Below, one piece after another: positions 7,739-14,815 of a stretch of 32,117 bases of DNA. Position 1 is the first letter of the stretch, and each line of letters begins with the position of its first letter. The translations under genes were made by a program, and so were the position numbers. Origin of the DNA: Pseudarthrobacter sp. fls2-241-R2A-127 (lineage in GTDB: Bacteria; Actinomycetota; Actinomycetes; Actinomycetales; Micrococcaceae). The notes under the pieces were generated by a model, which saw nothing but the letters and a program-made list of their open reading frames with translations, ran no database searches and was not told the origin of the DNA. Where the stretch lies: positions 1-32,117 of the forward strand of contig NZ_JARVSF010000032.1 in NCBI RefSeq assembly GCF_030209355.1, written 5' to 3'.

Positions 7739-8530
7739 TTGAAGATCGTAGTCCTGGTCAAACATGTACCGGACGCCCAGTTCGACCGCCACCTGGGCGG
7801 CGAGGGCAACACTGCGGACCGCGACGAAAGCATCTTGTCCGAGCTCGACGAATACGCCCTGGAAGCTGCCCTGCAGCTTGCCGAGGCGAGAGGCGGAAGC
7901 AAGGCGGGCAACCAGGTCATTGCCCTGAGCATGGGCCCGGCCGGAGCCGTCAACGCCGTGAAGAAGTCGCTGCAGATGGGCGCCACCGAAGGCGTCCACC
8001 TCACAGACGACGCACTTGCAGGCTCAGACGCTGCTGCTACGTCGCTGGCACTCGCCGCTGCCGTCCGGCACCTGGGCGGTGTGGACCTGGTCCTGACCGG
8101 CATGGCCTCCACCGACGGCGAGACCTCGCTGGTGCCGGCCCAGCTGGCAGAGCGGCTCGGGTTGCCGCAGGTGACCTTCGCTTCCTCGCTGGAGGTCGAC
8201 GGCGGCCGGCTCACCGCCCGCCGCGACGCTGATACGTCATCGGAAACCGTGGAGGCACCGCTGCCCGCGGTTGTGTCCGTCACGGACCAGATCAACGAGC
8301 CGCGGTACCCCAACTTCAAGGGCATCATCGCTGCCAAGCGCAAGAGCATCACCACGCTCTCCTTGGCGGAGATCGGCGTGGACCCTGCCCAGGTCGGCTT
8401 TGCGGGATCCTGGACCACCGTCACCAGCGCCGAAGAGCGGCCGCCGAGGACCGCCGGCACCATCATCACCGACGAGGGCGACGCCGGCATCAAGCTGGTT
8501 GACTTCCTGGCCGCCCAGAAGCTGCTCTAA
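7739..8530 (+). CDS. etfB: Electron transfer flavoprotein beta subunit
   Basis: This 263-residue protein starts MKIVVLVKHVPDAQFDRHL, the standard N-terminus of EtfB/FixA. With EtfA it forms a soluble heterodimer carrying FAD and AMP, which takes electrons from acyl-CoA and other dehydrogenases. The family signature region is near residues 200-220 (EPRYPNFKGIIAAKRKSI). The frame is open from an ATG at 7676, but that adds 21 residues without family resemblance. The TTG at 7739 has GGAAGAG at 7729-7735 and gives the family start. A GTG at 7727 is a less likely alternative. It is followed 13 bases later by etfA. No promoter stands out in the 225 bases after htrA beyond a lone TATGGT near 7632. 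Confidence 0.95.
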   Translation: MKIVVLVKHVPDAQFDRHLGGEGNTADRDESILSELDEYALEAALQLAEARGGSKAGNQVIALSMGPAGAVNAVKKSLQMGATEGVHLTDDALAGSDAAATSLALAAAVRHLGGVDLVLTGMASTDGETSLVPAQLAERLGLPQVTFASSLEVDGGRLTARRDADTSSETVEAPLPAVVSVTDQINEPRYPNFKGIIAAKRKSITTLSLAEIGVDPAQVGFAGSWTTVTSAEERPPRTAGTIITDEGDAGIKLVDFLAAQKLL

Positions 8531-8543
8531 GAGGGACAACGAC

Positions 8544-9491
8544 ATGGCAAAAGTACTCGTATTCATCGACAACCCCGGAGCTTCGCTGAAGAAGAGCAGC
8601 CTGGAGCTGCTGACGCTGGCACGTTCACTGGGGGAGAGCGCCGTTGCGGTCAACGGAGACCTTTCCGACGACGTCGCAGCAACCTTCGCCGAATACGGTG
8701 TGGGCACCGTCCTGCATCCGTCGGTCCAGGACCTGGGCGACTTCCTGGTAGCTCCCAAGGCTGCTTACCTGGCGGCAGCGGCAGAGGCCGCCGGTGCAGG
8801 GATCGTCCTCCTGGACAACTCGCCGGAAGGCAAGGAGATCGCGGCGCGGCTGGGTATCAGGCTCAACGCCGGCGTGATCACAGACGTCGTCGCCGTGGAC
8901 CCGGACGGCACCGCGCACAAGTCCGTCCTGGCCGGTTCCTACAACACGTCCTGCAAAGCCACCACGGCGGTGTCCGTGCTCACGCTCAAGGCAAACAACG
9001 TGGTACCGGGACCCGCCCCCGCACCCACCACGCCTGAATCGGCAACCGTCGAGGTGCCCGCCGTCGCAAACGCCGCCCGTATCACTGCCCGCGAGCAGAA
9101 GGTGGCCAGCGGCCGCCCGGACCTCACGGACGCACGGATCGTTGTGGCCGGCGGCCGCGGCATGGACGGCGACTTCGGTCCCGTCGAGGAACTGGCCGAT
9201 GCCCTCGGTGCGGCCGTGGGTGCCTCCCGCGCCGCCACGGACGCAGGCTGGATCAGCCACGACGCGCAGGTGGGCCAGACCGGCAAGACGGTTTCCCCGC
9301 AGCTGTACATTTCTGCCGGTATTTCCGGTGCCATTCAGCAGAAGGCCGGCATGCAGACCTCCAAGGTGATCGTCGCCGTGAACAAGGATGCCGAGTCCCC
9401 GGTCTTCGAGATTGCGGACTTCGGCATCATCGGGGACGTGTTCGATGTTCTGCCGCAGGCCGCGGCCGAGATCAAGAAGCGAAAGGGCTGA
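8544..9491 (+). CDS. etfA: Electron transfer flavoprotein alpha subunit
   Basis: This 315-residue protein is the FAD-binding partner of EtfB. The C-terminal FAD domain carries the characteristic run LYISAGISGAIQQKAGMQTS, then KVIVAVNKDAESPVFEIADFG. VAGGRGMDGDFGPVEELADA opens this domain. The ATG at 8544 has AGAGGGAC upstream and gives the family N-terminus MAKVLVFIDN. A longer open frame from 8271 overlaps etfB in another register and is not used. Spacing (13 bases from etfB, 4 to the next gene) indicates one operon. No ETF:quinone oxidoreductase or acyl-CoA dehydrogenase lies in the window, so the electron donor and acceptor are encoded elsewhere. Confidence 0.96.
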   Translation: MAKVLVFIDNPGASLKKSSLELLTLARSLGESAVAVNGDLSDDVAATFAEYGVGTVLHPSVQDLGDFLVAPKAAYLAAAAEAAGAGIVLLDNSPEGKEIAARLGIRLNAGVITDVVAVDPDGTAHKSVLAGSYNTSCKATTAVSVLTLKANNVVPGPAPAPTTPESATVEVPAVANAARITAREQKVASGRPDLTDARIVVAGGRGMDGDFGPVEELADALGAAVGASRAATDAGWISHDAQVGQTGKTVSPQLYISAGISGAIQQKAGMQTSKVIVAVNKDAESPVFEIADFGIIGDVFDVLPQAAAEIKKRKG

Positions 9492-9495
9492 TTCG

Positions 9496-10275
9496 TTGAC
9501 TGCTTCCAGCGAGCAGGCAGGGAGCCCGTTCAACCCGGATATCCACCGGGTTGGGCGGGTGCTCTGTTTTGCGGCCCATCCTGACGACATCGATTTCGGC
9601 GCGGCGGGTACGGTCGCCGCGTGGACGGCGGCCGGCGTGCAGGTGAGCTACTGCATCATGACCGACGGCGATGCCGGCGGTTTCGACCCTGCCCACCGGT
9701 CGGACATCATCGCCATGCGCGACTCCGAGCAGCGCCGGGCGGCGGACCTGGTGGGCGTCACCGACATCCATTACCTCCACCAGCGGGACGGGTACCTTGA
9801 ACCGTCCCACGAGGTGATGAAGGACGTGGTGCGCCTGATCCGGCAGTTGCGCCCCGACGTCGTCCTCGCCATGCATCCTGAACGGAACTGGCAGCGGATC
9901 CAGAAGAGCCACCCTGACCATCTGGCCGTTGGGGAGGCGGTGACCCGGGCCGTTTACCCGGCACTGGAGAACCCGTTCGCCTACCCCGACCTGGCGGAAG
10001 CGGGCCTGGAAGCCTACAAACTCCCTTGGCTCTGGCTTTACGCGGGACCGGAGGAACGGGAAAACCACTTCGTCGATGTCACCGACCAGGTGGATGCGAA
10101 GCTCGCCGCCATCCACGTCCACGTCAGCCAGCATCCTGACGTGGAAGCCATGGAGGCCACCGTGCGCCAGGGGATGCGCACCAACGCCGAACGGGCAGGG
10201 ATGCCGCACGGGCGCAGCGCCGAAGCCTTCCACGTGGTGGCGGTCAACGGGCCGGGCACCATCGCAGGCTTCTAG
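9496..10275 (+). CDS. PIG-L family deacetylase
   Basis: This 259-residue protein belongs to the zinc-dependent PIG-L/LmbE family, which removes acetyl groups from GlcNAc-type substrates. The metal-binding AHPDD motif is at about residues 27-31, and a second motif SHPDH lies near 139. In Actinobacteria the family includes the mycothiol enzymes MshB and Mca, but nothing here identifies the substrate, and the adjacent etf genes do not help. The start is TTG at 9496, with GAAAGGG over the end of etfA (9481-9487). No ATG exists between there and the AHPDD motif in this frame. Translation is probably coupled to etfA, 4 bases upstream. Confidence 0.88.
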   Translation: MTASSEQAGSPFNPDIHRVGRVLCFAAHPDDIDFGAAGTVAAWTAAGVQVSYCIMTDGDAGGFDPAHRSDIIAMRDSEQRRAADLVGVTDIHYLHQRDGYLEPSHEVMKDVVRLIRQLRPDVVLAMHPERNWQRIQKSHPDHLAVGEAVTRAVYPALENPFAYPDLAEAGLEAYKLPWLWLYAGPEERENHFVDVTDQVDAKLAAIHVHVSQHPDVEAMEATVRQGMRTNAERAGMPHGRSAEAFHVVAVNGPGTIAGF

Positions 10276-10282
10276 GACGGAC

Positions 10283-10319
10283 AAAGCGCCCCGCTCCCAT
10301 CGTGGGAACGGGGCGCTTT
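10283..10319. terminator. Bidirectional terminator between the PIG-L gene and rskA
   Basis: A 17-bp stem with one mismatch pairs AAAGCGCCCCG... with ...CGGGGCGCTTT around a TCG loop. The ends are A-rich on the left and T-rich on the right, so it can terminate both the plus-strand etf operon and the minus-strand sigK-rskA transcript. Confidence 0.85.
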
Positions 10320-10354
10320 CGCGTTGCTTGCCGCAGCCTGACCGGAAGTCCGGG

Positions 10355-11203
10355 TCAGGCACCCAGCGGGGCCGCAGCAACCGTCGGCAGGGTTGGTGCC
10401 TTCGAGCCGCCGGCCGGTTCAACGGTGATGCCCAGTGATGCTGCCGAGTGGATGCCCTGGACCACGGCAGGCTTCGAGAGCGCCTGTTCGTCCATCAGGC
10501 CCTGGGACACAGGGGCGGAGCCATCCTTGGGAATAAGCCACATCTGGTAGACCTTGCCGGCCGGGGGAGCGGGCACGCCGCTCATTTTCACGACGGCGGC
10601 ATCCTCCGACGCTGAGATCAGCACCGTCGCCTTGCCGCCGCCCTGAACGTTGACGGATGCCTCGCGCAGGTCCCCGGCACGCACCACCTGGTTGACGGGA
10701 TCGTTCTGGTCAGCCAGGTAGGCGCCCACTCCTACGCCGCCAAGCGCGATGGCCGCTGCGGCTGCCACGCCCACCAGCCAGCGCCTCGTGCCGGACGGGC
10801 GGCGCTCTGCCCGGCGTTTGCGGGCCTGGGCCAGCTCGTCTGTCGGCTCTGCCGGTACTACCGCGCCTGCGCCCGGGGGCGCGGCCTCGGTGCCCGTGCG
10901 TCCGGTGCCCGCAGGCAGCTGGGCCACAATCCGATCGAACAGGTCCGACGGCGGCTCCTCCTCTACGCGGAAGGTACGCGCCAGCGTCTCCCGCGACTGG
11001 CGGACTCGCTCCATGAAGACCAGGCGCTCCGTCTCCGGCGCGGTGGCAATGTACTGGTCGATGGCGTCGCGTTCCTGCTCCGTGACCGCGTCAAGGGCAT
11101 AGAGTTCGGCGAGGTCGACTGCCCGTCCTGCGGCAAGGTCCATGGCTACGGTATCGCCGAAGGCACGCGAACGGTCGTTACGGCTGTTGTCCATGTCGCT
11201 CAT
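10355..11203 (-). CDS. rskA: Anti-sigma-K factor RskA-like
   Basis: This 282-residue protein has the RskA layout. A short N-terminal sigma-binding helical region contains AELYALDAVTEQERDAIDQY (about 33-52). A Pro/Ala-rich linker follows, then one transmembrane helix (about 143-165) and an extracytoplasmic RskA domain with PPAGKVYQMWLIPKDG (about 217-232). The HxxxCxxC zinc motif of many anti-sigma factors is absent, as in RskA. The family holds its sigma factor at the membrane until regulated proteolysis releases it. The ATG at 11203 is one base after the sigK stop, preceded by GGGGGTGAG, so the two are co-translated. A second ATG at 11194 is possible. Confidence 0.92.
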   Translation of the reverse strand: MSDMDNSRNDRSRAFGDTVAMDLAAGRAVDLAELYALDAVTEQERDAIDQYIATAPETERLVFMERVRQSRETLARTFRVEEEPPSDLFDRIVAQLPAGTGRTGTEAAPPGAGAVVPAEPTDELAQARKRRAERRPSGTRRWLVGVAAAAAIALGGVGVGAYLADQNDPVNQVVRAGDLREASVNVQGGGKATVLISASEDAAVVKMSGVPAPPAGKVYQMWLIPKDGSAPVSQGLMDEQALSKPAVVQGIHSAASLGITVEPAGGSKAPTLPTVAAAPLGA

Positions 11204-11204
11204 C

Positions 11205-11813
11205 TCAACTCACCCCCAGACAGGTCTTCAATCGGATCAGTCCATCGCGGATGCGGGACTTGATGGTGGGAACCGCGGCATTGAGCCGTTCTGCTACTTC
11301 CCGGTAGGTCAGGCCGCCGTAGTAGGCGAGGCGCACGGATTCCTGTTGTGTTTCGGTCAGCGTTTCAAGGCAGCGGACCACAGCCTCGGCCTCGAGCCTG
11401 CTTCCGACTTCGTCAGAGACGCTGTCGTGGTCGATGTCCTGCGTACTGGCCCCATACTTTGCCTCCCTGTCCGTGGAGGATTGCGAGGAACGGACCTTGT
11501 CCACCGCGCGACGGTGCGAGATGGTCATGAGCCAGGACAAGGGGCTGCCGGCCTGTGGATCGAACTTGGCTGCGTTTTGCCACACCTGCAAAAAAACTTC
11601 CTGGGTGGTGTCTTCGCTGAGTTCGGGATCGATCAGGACCCTGCGTGCCATGCCGAAAACCCGCCGGGACGTGAGCTGGTAGAACTCGGCAAACGCGGCC
11701 TGATCCCCGCGTGCAACAGCGGCCAACAGGGTTGACAGTCGCTGGCTGATGTCGGCTGGGGGATCAGTCACCGCGGCGGAGCCCTCGGGATTCGGCGCGT
11801 TGGGAGTTTCCAT
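11205..11813 (-). CDS. sigK: ECF RNA polymerase sigma factor, SigK type
   Basis: This 202-residue sigma factor has region 2 at about 40-108 (AFAEFYQLTSRRVFGMARRV, TTQEVFLQVWQNAAKFD, LTISHRRAVDKVRS) and region 4 at about 146-198 (RLAYYGGLTYREVAERL, TIKSRIRDGLIRLKTCLGVS). The resemblance to mycobacterial SigK, including the CLxVS ending, is strong, and an RskA-like gene follows. The frame is open to 11963, but the extra codons include TTA, ATA and AGG, which are rare here. The ATG at 11813, or the GTG just before it, is therefore preferred. Two candidate promoters lie upstream: TATGCT right at the start codon, and a SigK-like pair at 11945-11971. Confidence 0.92.
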   Translation of the reverse strand: METPNAPNPEGSAAVTDPPADISQRLSTLLAAVARGDQAAFAEFYQLTSRRVFGMARRVLIDPELSEDTTQEVFLQVWQNAAKFDPQAGSPLSWLMTISHRRAVDKVRSSQSSTDREAKYGASTQDIDHDSVSDEVGSRLEAEAVVRCLETLTETQQESVRLAYYGGLTYREVAERLNAAVPTIKSRIRDGLIRLKTCLGVS

Positions 11814-11821
11814 CACGTCCA

Positions 11822-11827
11822 AGCATA
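11822..11827 (-). promoter_or_regulatory. Candidate -10 close to the sigK start
   Basis: TATGCT on the minus strand is followed by five bases, then GTG and ATG in the sigK frame. This could give a leaderless or nearly leaderless housekeeping transcript in addition to the upstream SigK-type promoter. Confidence 0.35.
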
Positions 11828-11944
11828 AGTCTCCGGCGGGAGGTTTCCGGGCAGTGCCGCTTATCTGGCGGTGTTCGCGCCTGGAATGCGCCTCGAGTAA
11901 TGTCACCTGCCGCTCCTTGCTCCGCTCGAATGGGTTCACAAGGA

Positions 11945-11971
11945 ATTCGGAGCCGTGCGGCAACCGGATGG
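11945..11971 (-). promoter_or_regulatory. Candidate SigK-dependent promoter upstream of sigK
   Basis: On the minus strand CCATCC (11966-11971) is followed after 15 bases by CCGAAT (11945-11950). These are the two hexamers I recall as the mycobacterial SigK promoter consensus. I do not remember the allowed spacing with certainty. The site lies about 130 bases before the sigK start codon and would allow autoregulation. Confidence 0.5.
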
Positions 11972-12020
11972 GGCTGCCACAAAAAACATTGCTGCCCCGG
12001 GCGGCCCCGGTGGGCGGGAC

Positions 12021-12488
12021 CTAGAGCTTGGCGCCGGCGAACCCCTGCTGCCGCCAGGCTTCGTAGACGGCAATGGACGCGGCGTTGGCGAGGTTGAGGG
12101 AGCGCAGCGCCGGAAGCATGGGAAGCCGGACTGTGGCGCTCACGTGCGGGTCGGTTTTCAGCTCTTCCGGCAGGCCCACAGATTCGCGGCCGAACATGAG
12201 GACGTCGCCTGGCTGGTAAGGGATGTCGGTGTAGCTGGTTGTACCGTCCGAGGTGAAGGCGTAGACCCGCTCCGGCTTGAGGTGTTCCCAGGCGTCTTCG
12301 ATGCTCCGGTGGACTGTCACGACGGCGAGGTCATGGTAGTCCAGGCCCGCGCGGCGCAGCTTGGCGTCGGAGAAGTCGAACCCCAGGGGTTCCACGAGGT
12401 GCAGTTCAGCTCCCGTGATGGCGGCAAGCCGGATGGCGTTGCCGGTATTGCCGGGAATTTCAGGGGCATGGAAGAGGATGCGGAACAC
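12021..12488 (-). CDS. trmL: tRNA (cytidine(34)-2'-O)-methyltransferase
   Basis: This 155-residue protein is a single SPOUT domain and matches TrmL, which 2'-O-methylates the wobble base of leucine tRNAs using S-adenosylmethionine. Visible motifs are the N-terminal LFHAPEIPGNTGNAIRLAA, the knot motif FGRESVGLPEE (about 98-108) and RSLNLANAASIAVYEAWRQQ near the C-terminus. Two GTG codons stand in tandem at 12491 and 12488. The second is chosen because it gives the family N-terminus MFRILFHAPEIP and lies exactly six bases after TAGGAT, the leaderless geometry seen elsewhere in the window. It is 23 bases downstream of the J-domain gene on the same strand. Confidence 0.93.
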   Translation of the reverse strand: MFRILFHAPEIPGNTGNAIRLAAITGAELHLVEPLGFDFSDAKLRRAGLDYHDLAVVTVHRSIEDAWEHLKPERVYAFTSDGTTSYTDIPYQPGDVLMFGRESVGLPEELKTDPHVSATVRLPMLPALRSLNLANAASIAVYEAWRQQGFAGAKL

Positions 12489-12494
12489 CACCCC

Positions 12495-12500
12495 ATCCTA
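12495..12500 (-). promoter_or_regulatory. Candidate -10 of leaderless trmL transcript
   Basis: TAGGAT on the minus strand is followed by six bases and then GTG (12488-12486). It sits in the 23-base gap after the J-domain gene, so trmL could be transcribed on its own as well as by read-through. Confidence 0.42.
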
Positions 12501-12511
12501 GCCAACCGCTG

Positions 12512-13456
12512 TCAGTGCATGCCGCGCAGCAGCCTGGCCAGGACAGGCACGTTCACGGTGTTGGGGGCCGGACCGGCGGCCAGGAACTCCTTGAGCCCGC
12601 GGACCAGGCCGGCCGCGTTGACGATCTGGACCGTTTCCAGGTCCCCCGCGGGGCGGCGGTGGTGGTCGATGACGGGCTCATGGAGGTTGCCGTCCGGGCT
12701 GAATACCACGGTCCACCCGGTGACGTTCAGTTCCGGGAAGATGTCCTGCATGGCCCACACCACCTGGGCAAGCTGGGGTGGCGCCACGGCGCGGCCCCCG
12801 TGGTTGAGGGTGCGGCCGTCCCAGGCGTAGGCGCCCTTGGGCAGCAGCATCGAGTTGACCAGGGCGAGGCGGTAGCCGGACAGTACGGCGTGGTCTATGT
12901 GGCTGTTGTCGGCCGGTGATTGCAGGCCGTTGATGAGCCGGGCCGCGGGGATGGCCGGCAGCACCTGGCGTGAGAGGAGCTGCACGGTGCGCAGTTCACG
13001 CTGGATGCGTGCCTCCGCCCCGAAGATTCCCCTCTTCCGGGGCATTCCATGCACCTGCTGGCGCGCCCGCTCGAACGGAACCAGCGGAACGCCGCCGCTT
13101 CCTTCATAGGGGGGAACGTAAACGGGAGGGTCCCCGGCGGTGTTCCGGCCGCCGCCTGGCCTGTGGACTGTGGCGGAGGCCCGGCTCCCTGCCGCCGGTG
13201 CATCAAAGTGGGCGCCGGCGTCGGATGGAACCTCACCGCCGGTACCCGCCGCGTAGGACCGGTCGTAGGCCTTGCGGCGCTGGGGATCGATCAGTGTCTC
13301 GTAGGCAGCGGTGACGCGGCGAAACGTTGCGGCGTCACCCCCGTGGTCCGGGTGTGCGGTCCTGGCAGCACGCCGGTACGCCACCTTGATCTCTTTCTCA
13401 GTGGCGGTGACGGCCACCCGGAGGACCTGGTAGTGGGAGCTGCTGCTCTCGGTCAA
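12512..13456 (-). CDS. J-domain protein with NERD-like C-terminal region
   Basis: This 314-residue protein starts with a J domain (about 8-70), with HPD at 35-37 (RRAARTAHPDHGGDAATFR) and YDRSY at the end. J domains stimulate Hsp70 (DnaK). The zinc fingers and substrate domain of true DnaJ are absent. After a Gly/Pro linker, residues of about 145-310 contain NSHIDHAVLSGYRLALVNS then AYAWDGRTL, which resembles the core of NERD nuclease-related domains (inference). The start is taken as TTG at 13456 because AGAGGA lies seven bases upstream and the J domain then begins at once. A GTG at 13483 has no ribosome-binding site. No known partner is nearby. Confidence 0.82.
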   Translation of the reverse strand: MTESSSSHYQVLRVAVTATEKEIKVAYRRAARTAHPDHGGDAATFRRVTAAYETLIDPQRRKAYDRSYAAGTGGEVPSDAGAHFDAPAAGSRASATVHRPGGGRNTAGDPPVYVPPYEGSGGVPLVPFERARQQVHGMPRKRGIFGAEARIQRELRTVQLLSRQVLPAIPAARLINGLQSPADNSHIDHAVLSGYRLALVNSMLLPKGAYAWDGRTLNHGGRAVAPPQLAQVVWAMQDIFPELNVTGWTVVFSPDGNLHEPVIDHHRRPAGDLETVQIVNAAGLVRGLKEFLAAGPAPNTVNVPVLARLLRGMH

Positions 13457-13580
13457 GCAATCGTCCTCTTCTTGTAGCGCCACGGGAAAGCGAAGTGCCC
13501 GCCCAGTCTAGCCAGCGCGGATGGCTGACCTGCACTGACAACGAGCGTCCGGGGTGCGCGGGTTCCCCGCGGCCGGAGCT

Positions 13581-13586
13581 TAGACT
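13581..13586 (+). promoter_or_regulatory. Candidate -10 of the lipoprotein gene
   Basis: TAGACT fits TANNNT and is placed to start transcription near 13593. That gives a leader of about 43 bases containing GGAGGGG (13613-13619). No clear -35 is visible. Confidence 0.45.
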
Positions 13587-13635
13587 CGTGGATGCACAGC
13601 CGAACACCGGCTGGAGGGGATGCGACGGGGTGGAA

Positions 13636-14331
13636 ATGGATTTGCCGACGACGGCCCGGCCGGCCGGCCGGGCATGGCACCTGGGGGTGCCGCTCGCCAT
13701 GGCCGGGCTGGCGGCCGTTCTGCTGGCCGGCTGCAGCGTGGATGTCCGTGACCCTGCGGTCCCGGACGCGCCGCCAAGCACGCCCGCCCTGTCCACCCCG
13801 ACCATCACCCCTGGCCACGATGCCGCGGCGGTGGCAGCCCGGGACCTGCCGTTTGCGGCCGGGACTACCTTGGCCCCGGGTGTCCCGGTAGGGATCTCCG
13901 ATGAGCTCAAGCGCGCGCCGGGGTGGAAGCCGGTAACGGAGGATGTGTCCGGTGCGAGCCAATACGCCAAGGCTGACGGCTGCGTCGTCGTGGCCCGGGT
14001 CAGTACCGGACAGGGCCCGCTGGTCCGCGGGGACGACCGCGAATCCACCGTTGCCCTGTTCCAGTACTTGGACGCCACCATCCAGCCTTCGTATTTGATG
14101 ACGGAGACCTTGCAGTGGGGCGGCAGCGTCGAAGAGCCCGGCAAGAGTGTCGAAGTCCTCGCGCTGGAACCGGCCGCACACGGCGGAAAATCGACTGTGG
14201 TTCTTGCCCGGGTCTTCGGCGCCGCGGGGTCGTCGGCCTATGTCTCGGTGTCCTGCCCGGATCCGGGCACGCTGGCCGCCGCCCGAAAAGACGTGGCGCG
14301 CTACTTGCCTTTGGTGCCGCCGTCGGCCTGA
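13636..14331 (+). CDS. Predicted lipoprotein of unknown function
   Basis: This 231-residue protein has a lipoprotein signal: a basic N-region, the hydrophobic stretch LAMAGLAAVLLAGC, and a lipobox LAGC with the acylated cysteine at about 33. A Pro/Ser/Thr-rich tether follows (about 40-65). The mature domain carries two further cysteines (DGCVVVARV and VSCPDPG) that could form a disulfide. I do not recognise a family. The frame is open from 13495, but the ATG at 13636 gives a signal peptide of normal length. The GTG at 13630, ten bases after GGAGGGG, is a close alternative. It is divergent from the J-domain gene, and its last 31 bases overlap the convergent DoxX-like gene. Confidence 0.8.
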   Translation: MDLPTTARPAGRAWHLGVPLAMAGLAAVLLAGCSVDVRDPAVPDAPPSTPALSTPTITPGHDAAAVAARDLPFAAGTTLAPGVPVGISDELKRAPGWKPVTEDVSGASQYAKADGCVVVARVSTGQGPLVRGDDRESTVALFQYLDATIQPSYLMTETLQWGGSVEEPGKSVEVLALEPAAHGGKSTVVLARVFGAAGSSAYVSVSCPDPGTLAAARKDVARYLPLVPPSA

Positions 14332-14744
14332 GCCCCGTGGTTGGCTGCCGAGAGCCGGTTGAGGGCCAGTGCGCCCACCAGGAGGCCGAAGTCACGCAGG
14401 GCTACGTCGAAGAAGCTTCCGAGGAGCAGCAGGTTGATGATGATCCCGGCAAGCCAGGCCGCTACCAGGAGTGAGCCGAAGCGTGGACGGACCGCGACGG
14501 CGATCCCCGCGATGATCTCCACGACGCCCACCACGCCCATGAAGGTTCGTGGGGCCAGGGGCACCAGGGCCGTGGCTTGGGGTGCCAGGTAGACGGTCCA
14601 GTCGGTGAGGATGTTGGTGAACTTGTCCAGGCCGAACAGGATCGGGGCGACCGTAAAGACAGTGCACAGCAGCAGGAAGGCCTGCCGTGTGGCCGACGCC
14701 GTGGCCGGTGCATGGTGTGTGCGCAATGCCGATGCTGATTTCAT
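14301..14744 (-). CDS. DoxX-like small membrane protein
   Basis: This 147-residue protein has four hydrophobic segments at about 22-40, 66-84, 90-109 and 112-130. It contains GLDKFTNILTDWTVYLAP after the first helix, a pattern I associate with DoxX-like proteins. The biochemical role of this branch is unknown. The start ATG at 14744 has AAAGAG upstream. A strong promoter (TTGATT, 17 bases, TAAAAT) lies just upstream and overlaps an inverted repeat shared with the divergent regulator gene. Control by that regulator is therefore likely. The 3' end overlaps the lipoprotein gene by 31 bases. Confidence 0.75.
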   Translation of the reverse strand: MKSASALRTHHAPATASATRQAFLLLCTVFTVAPILFGLDKFTNILTDWTVYLAPQATALVPLAPRTFMGVVGVVEIIAGIAVAVRPRFGSLLVAAWLAGIIINLLLLGSFFDVALRDFGLLVGALALNRLSAANHGAQADGGTKGK

Positions 14745-14753
14745 GATGTACTC

Positions 14754-14796
14754 TTTCTAAAAGTAGGTATGCCAATTTTAGAAACTTTGTGTTCTA
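14754..14796. promoter_or_regulatory. Inverted-repeat operators in the divergent DoxX/regulator region
   Basis: Three related half-sites are present. TTTCTAAAA (14754-14762) and TTTTAGAAA (14776-14784) form a perfect 9-bp inverted repeat with a 13-base gap. TAGAA (14779-14783) and TTCTA (14792-14796) form a second, with 8 bases between. The second covers the minus-strand promoter spacer and -10 edge and touches the plus-strand TATAAT. A dimeric winged-helix repressor bound here could block both promoters. Confidence 0.6.
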
Positions 14797-14803
14797 TAAT
14801 CAA
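14775..14803 (-). promoter_or_regulatory. Strong promoter of the DoxX-like gene
   Basis: On the minus strand TTGATT (14798-14803) and TAAAAT (14775-14780) are separated by exactly 17 bases. Each differs little from the sigma-70 consensus. This is the clearest promoter in the window, and it lies in an unusually AT-rich patch. Confidence 0.75.
14795..14800 (+). promoter_or_regulatory. -10 element of the winged-helix regulator gene
   Basis: A perfect TATAAT would start transcription near 14807, only a few bases before the possible TTG (14810) and ATG (14816) starts. No good -35 is present, which would suit a weak or regulated promoter. Confidence 0.6.
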
Positions 14804-14815
14804 TAGATCTTGACT

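Noticed and set aside
9496..10275. Specific naming of the PIG-L protein as MshB or Mca (mycothiol enzymes)
   Set aside because: The family motifs are shared by many deacetylases, and nothing in the neighbourhood points to mycothiol.
11814..11963. N-terminal extension of sigK, with an in-frame GTG at 11939 five bases after CCGAAT
   Set aside because: The codons TTA, ATA and AGG in this stretch are rare in the window, and family members begin close to region 2. It is better read as leader plus promoters, although a leaderless GTG start there is not strictly excluded.
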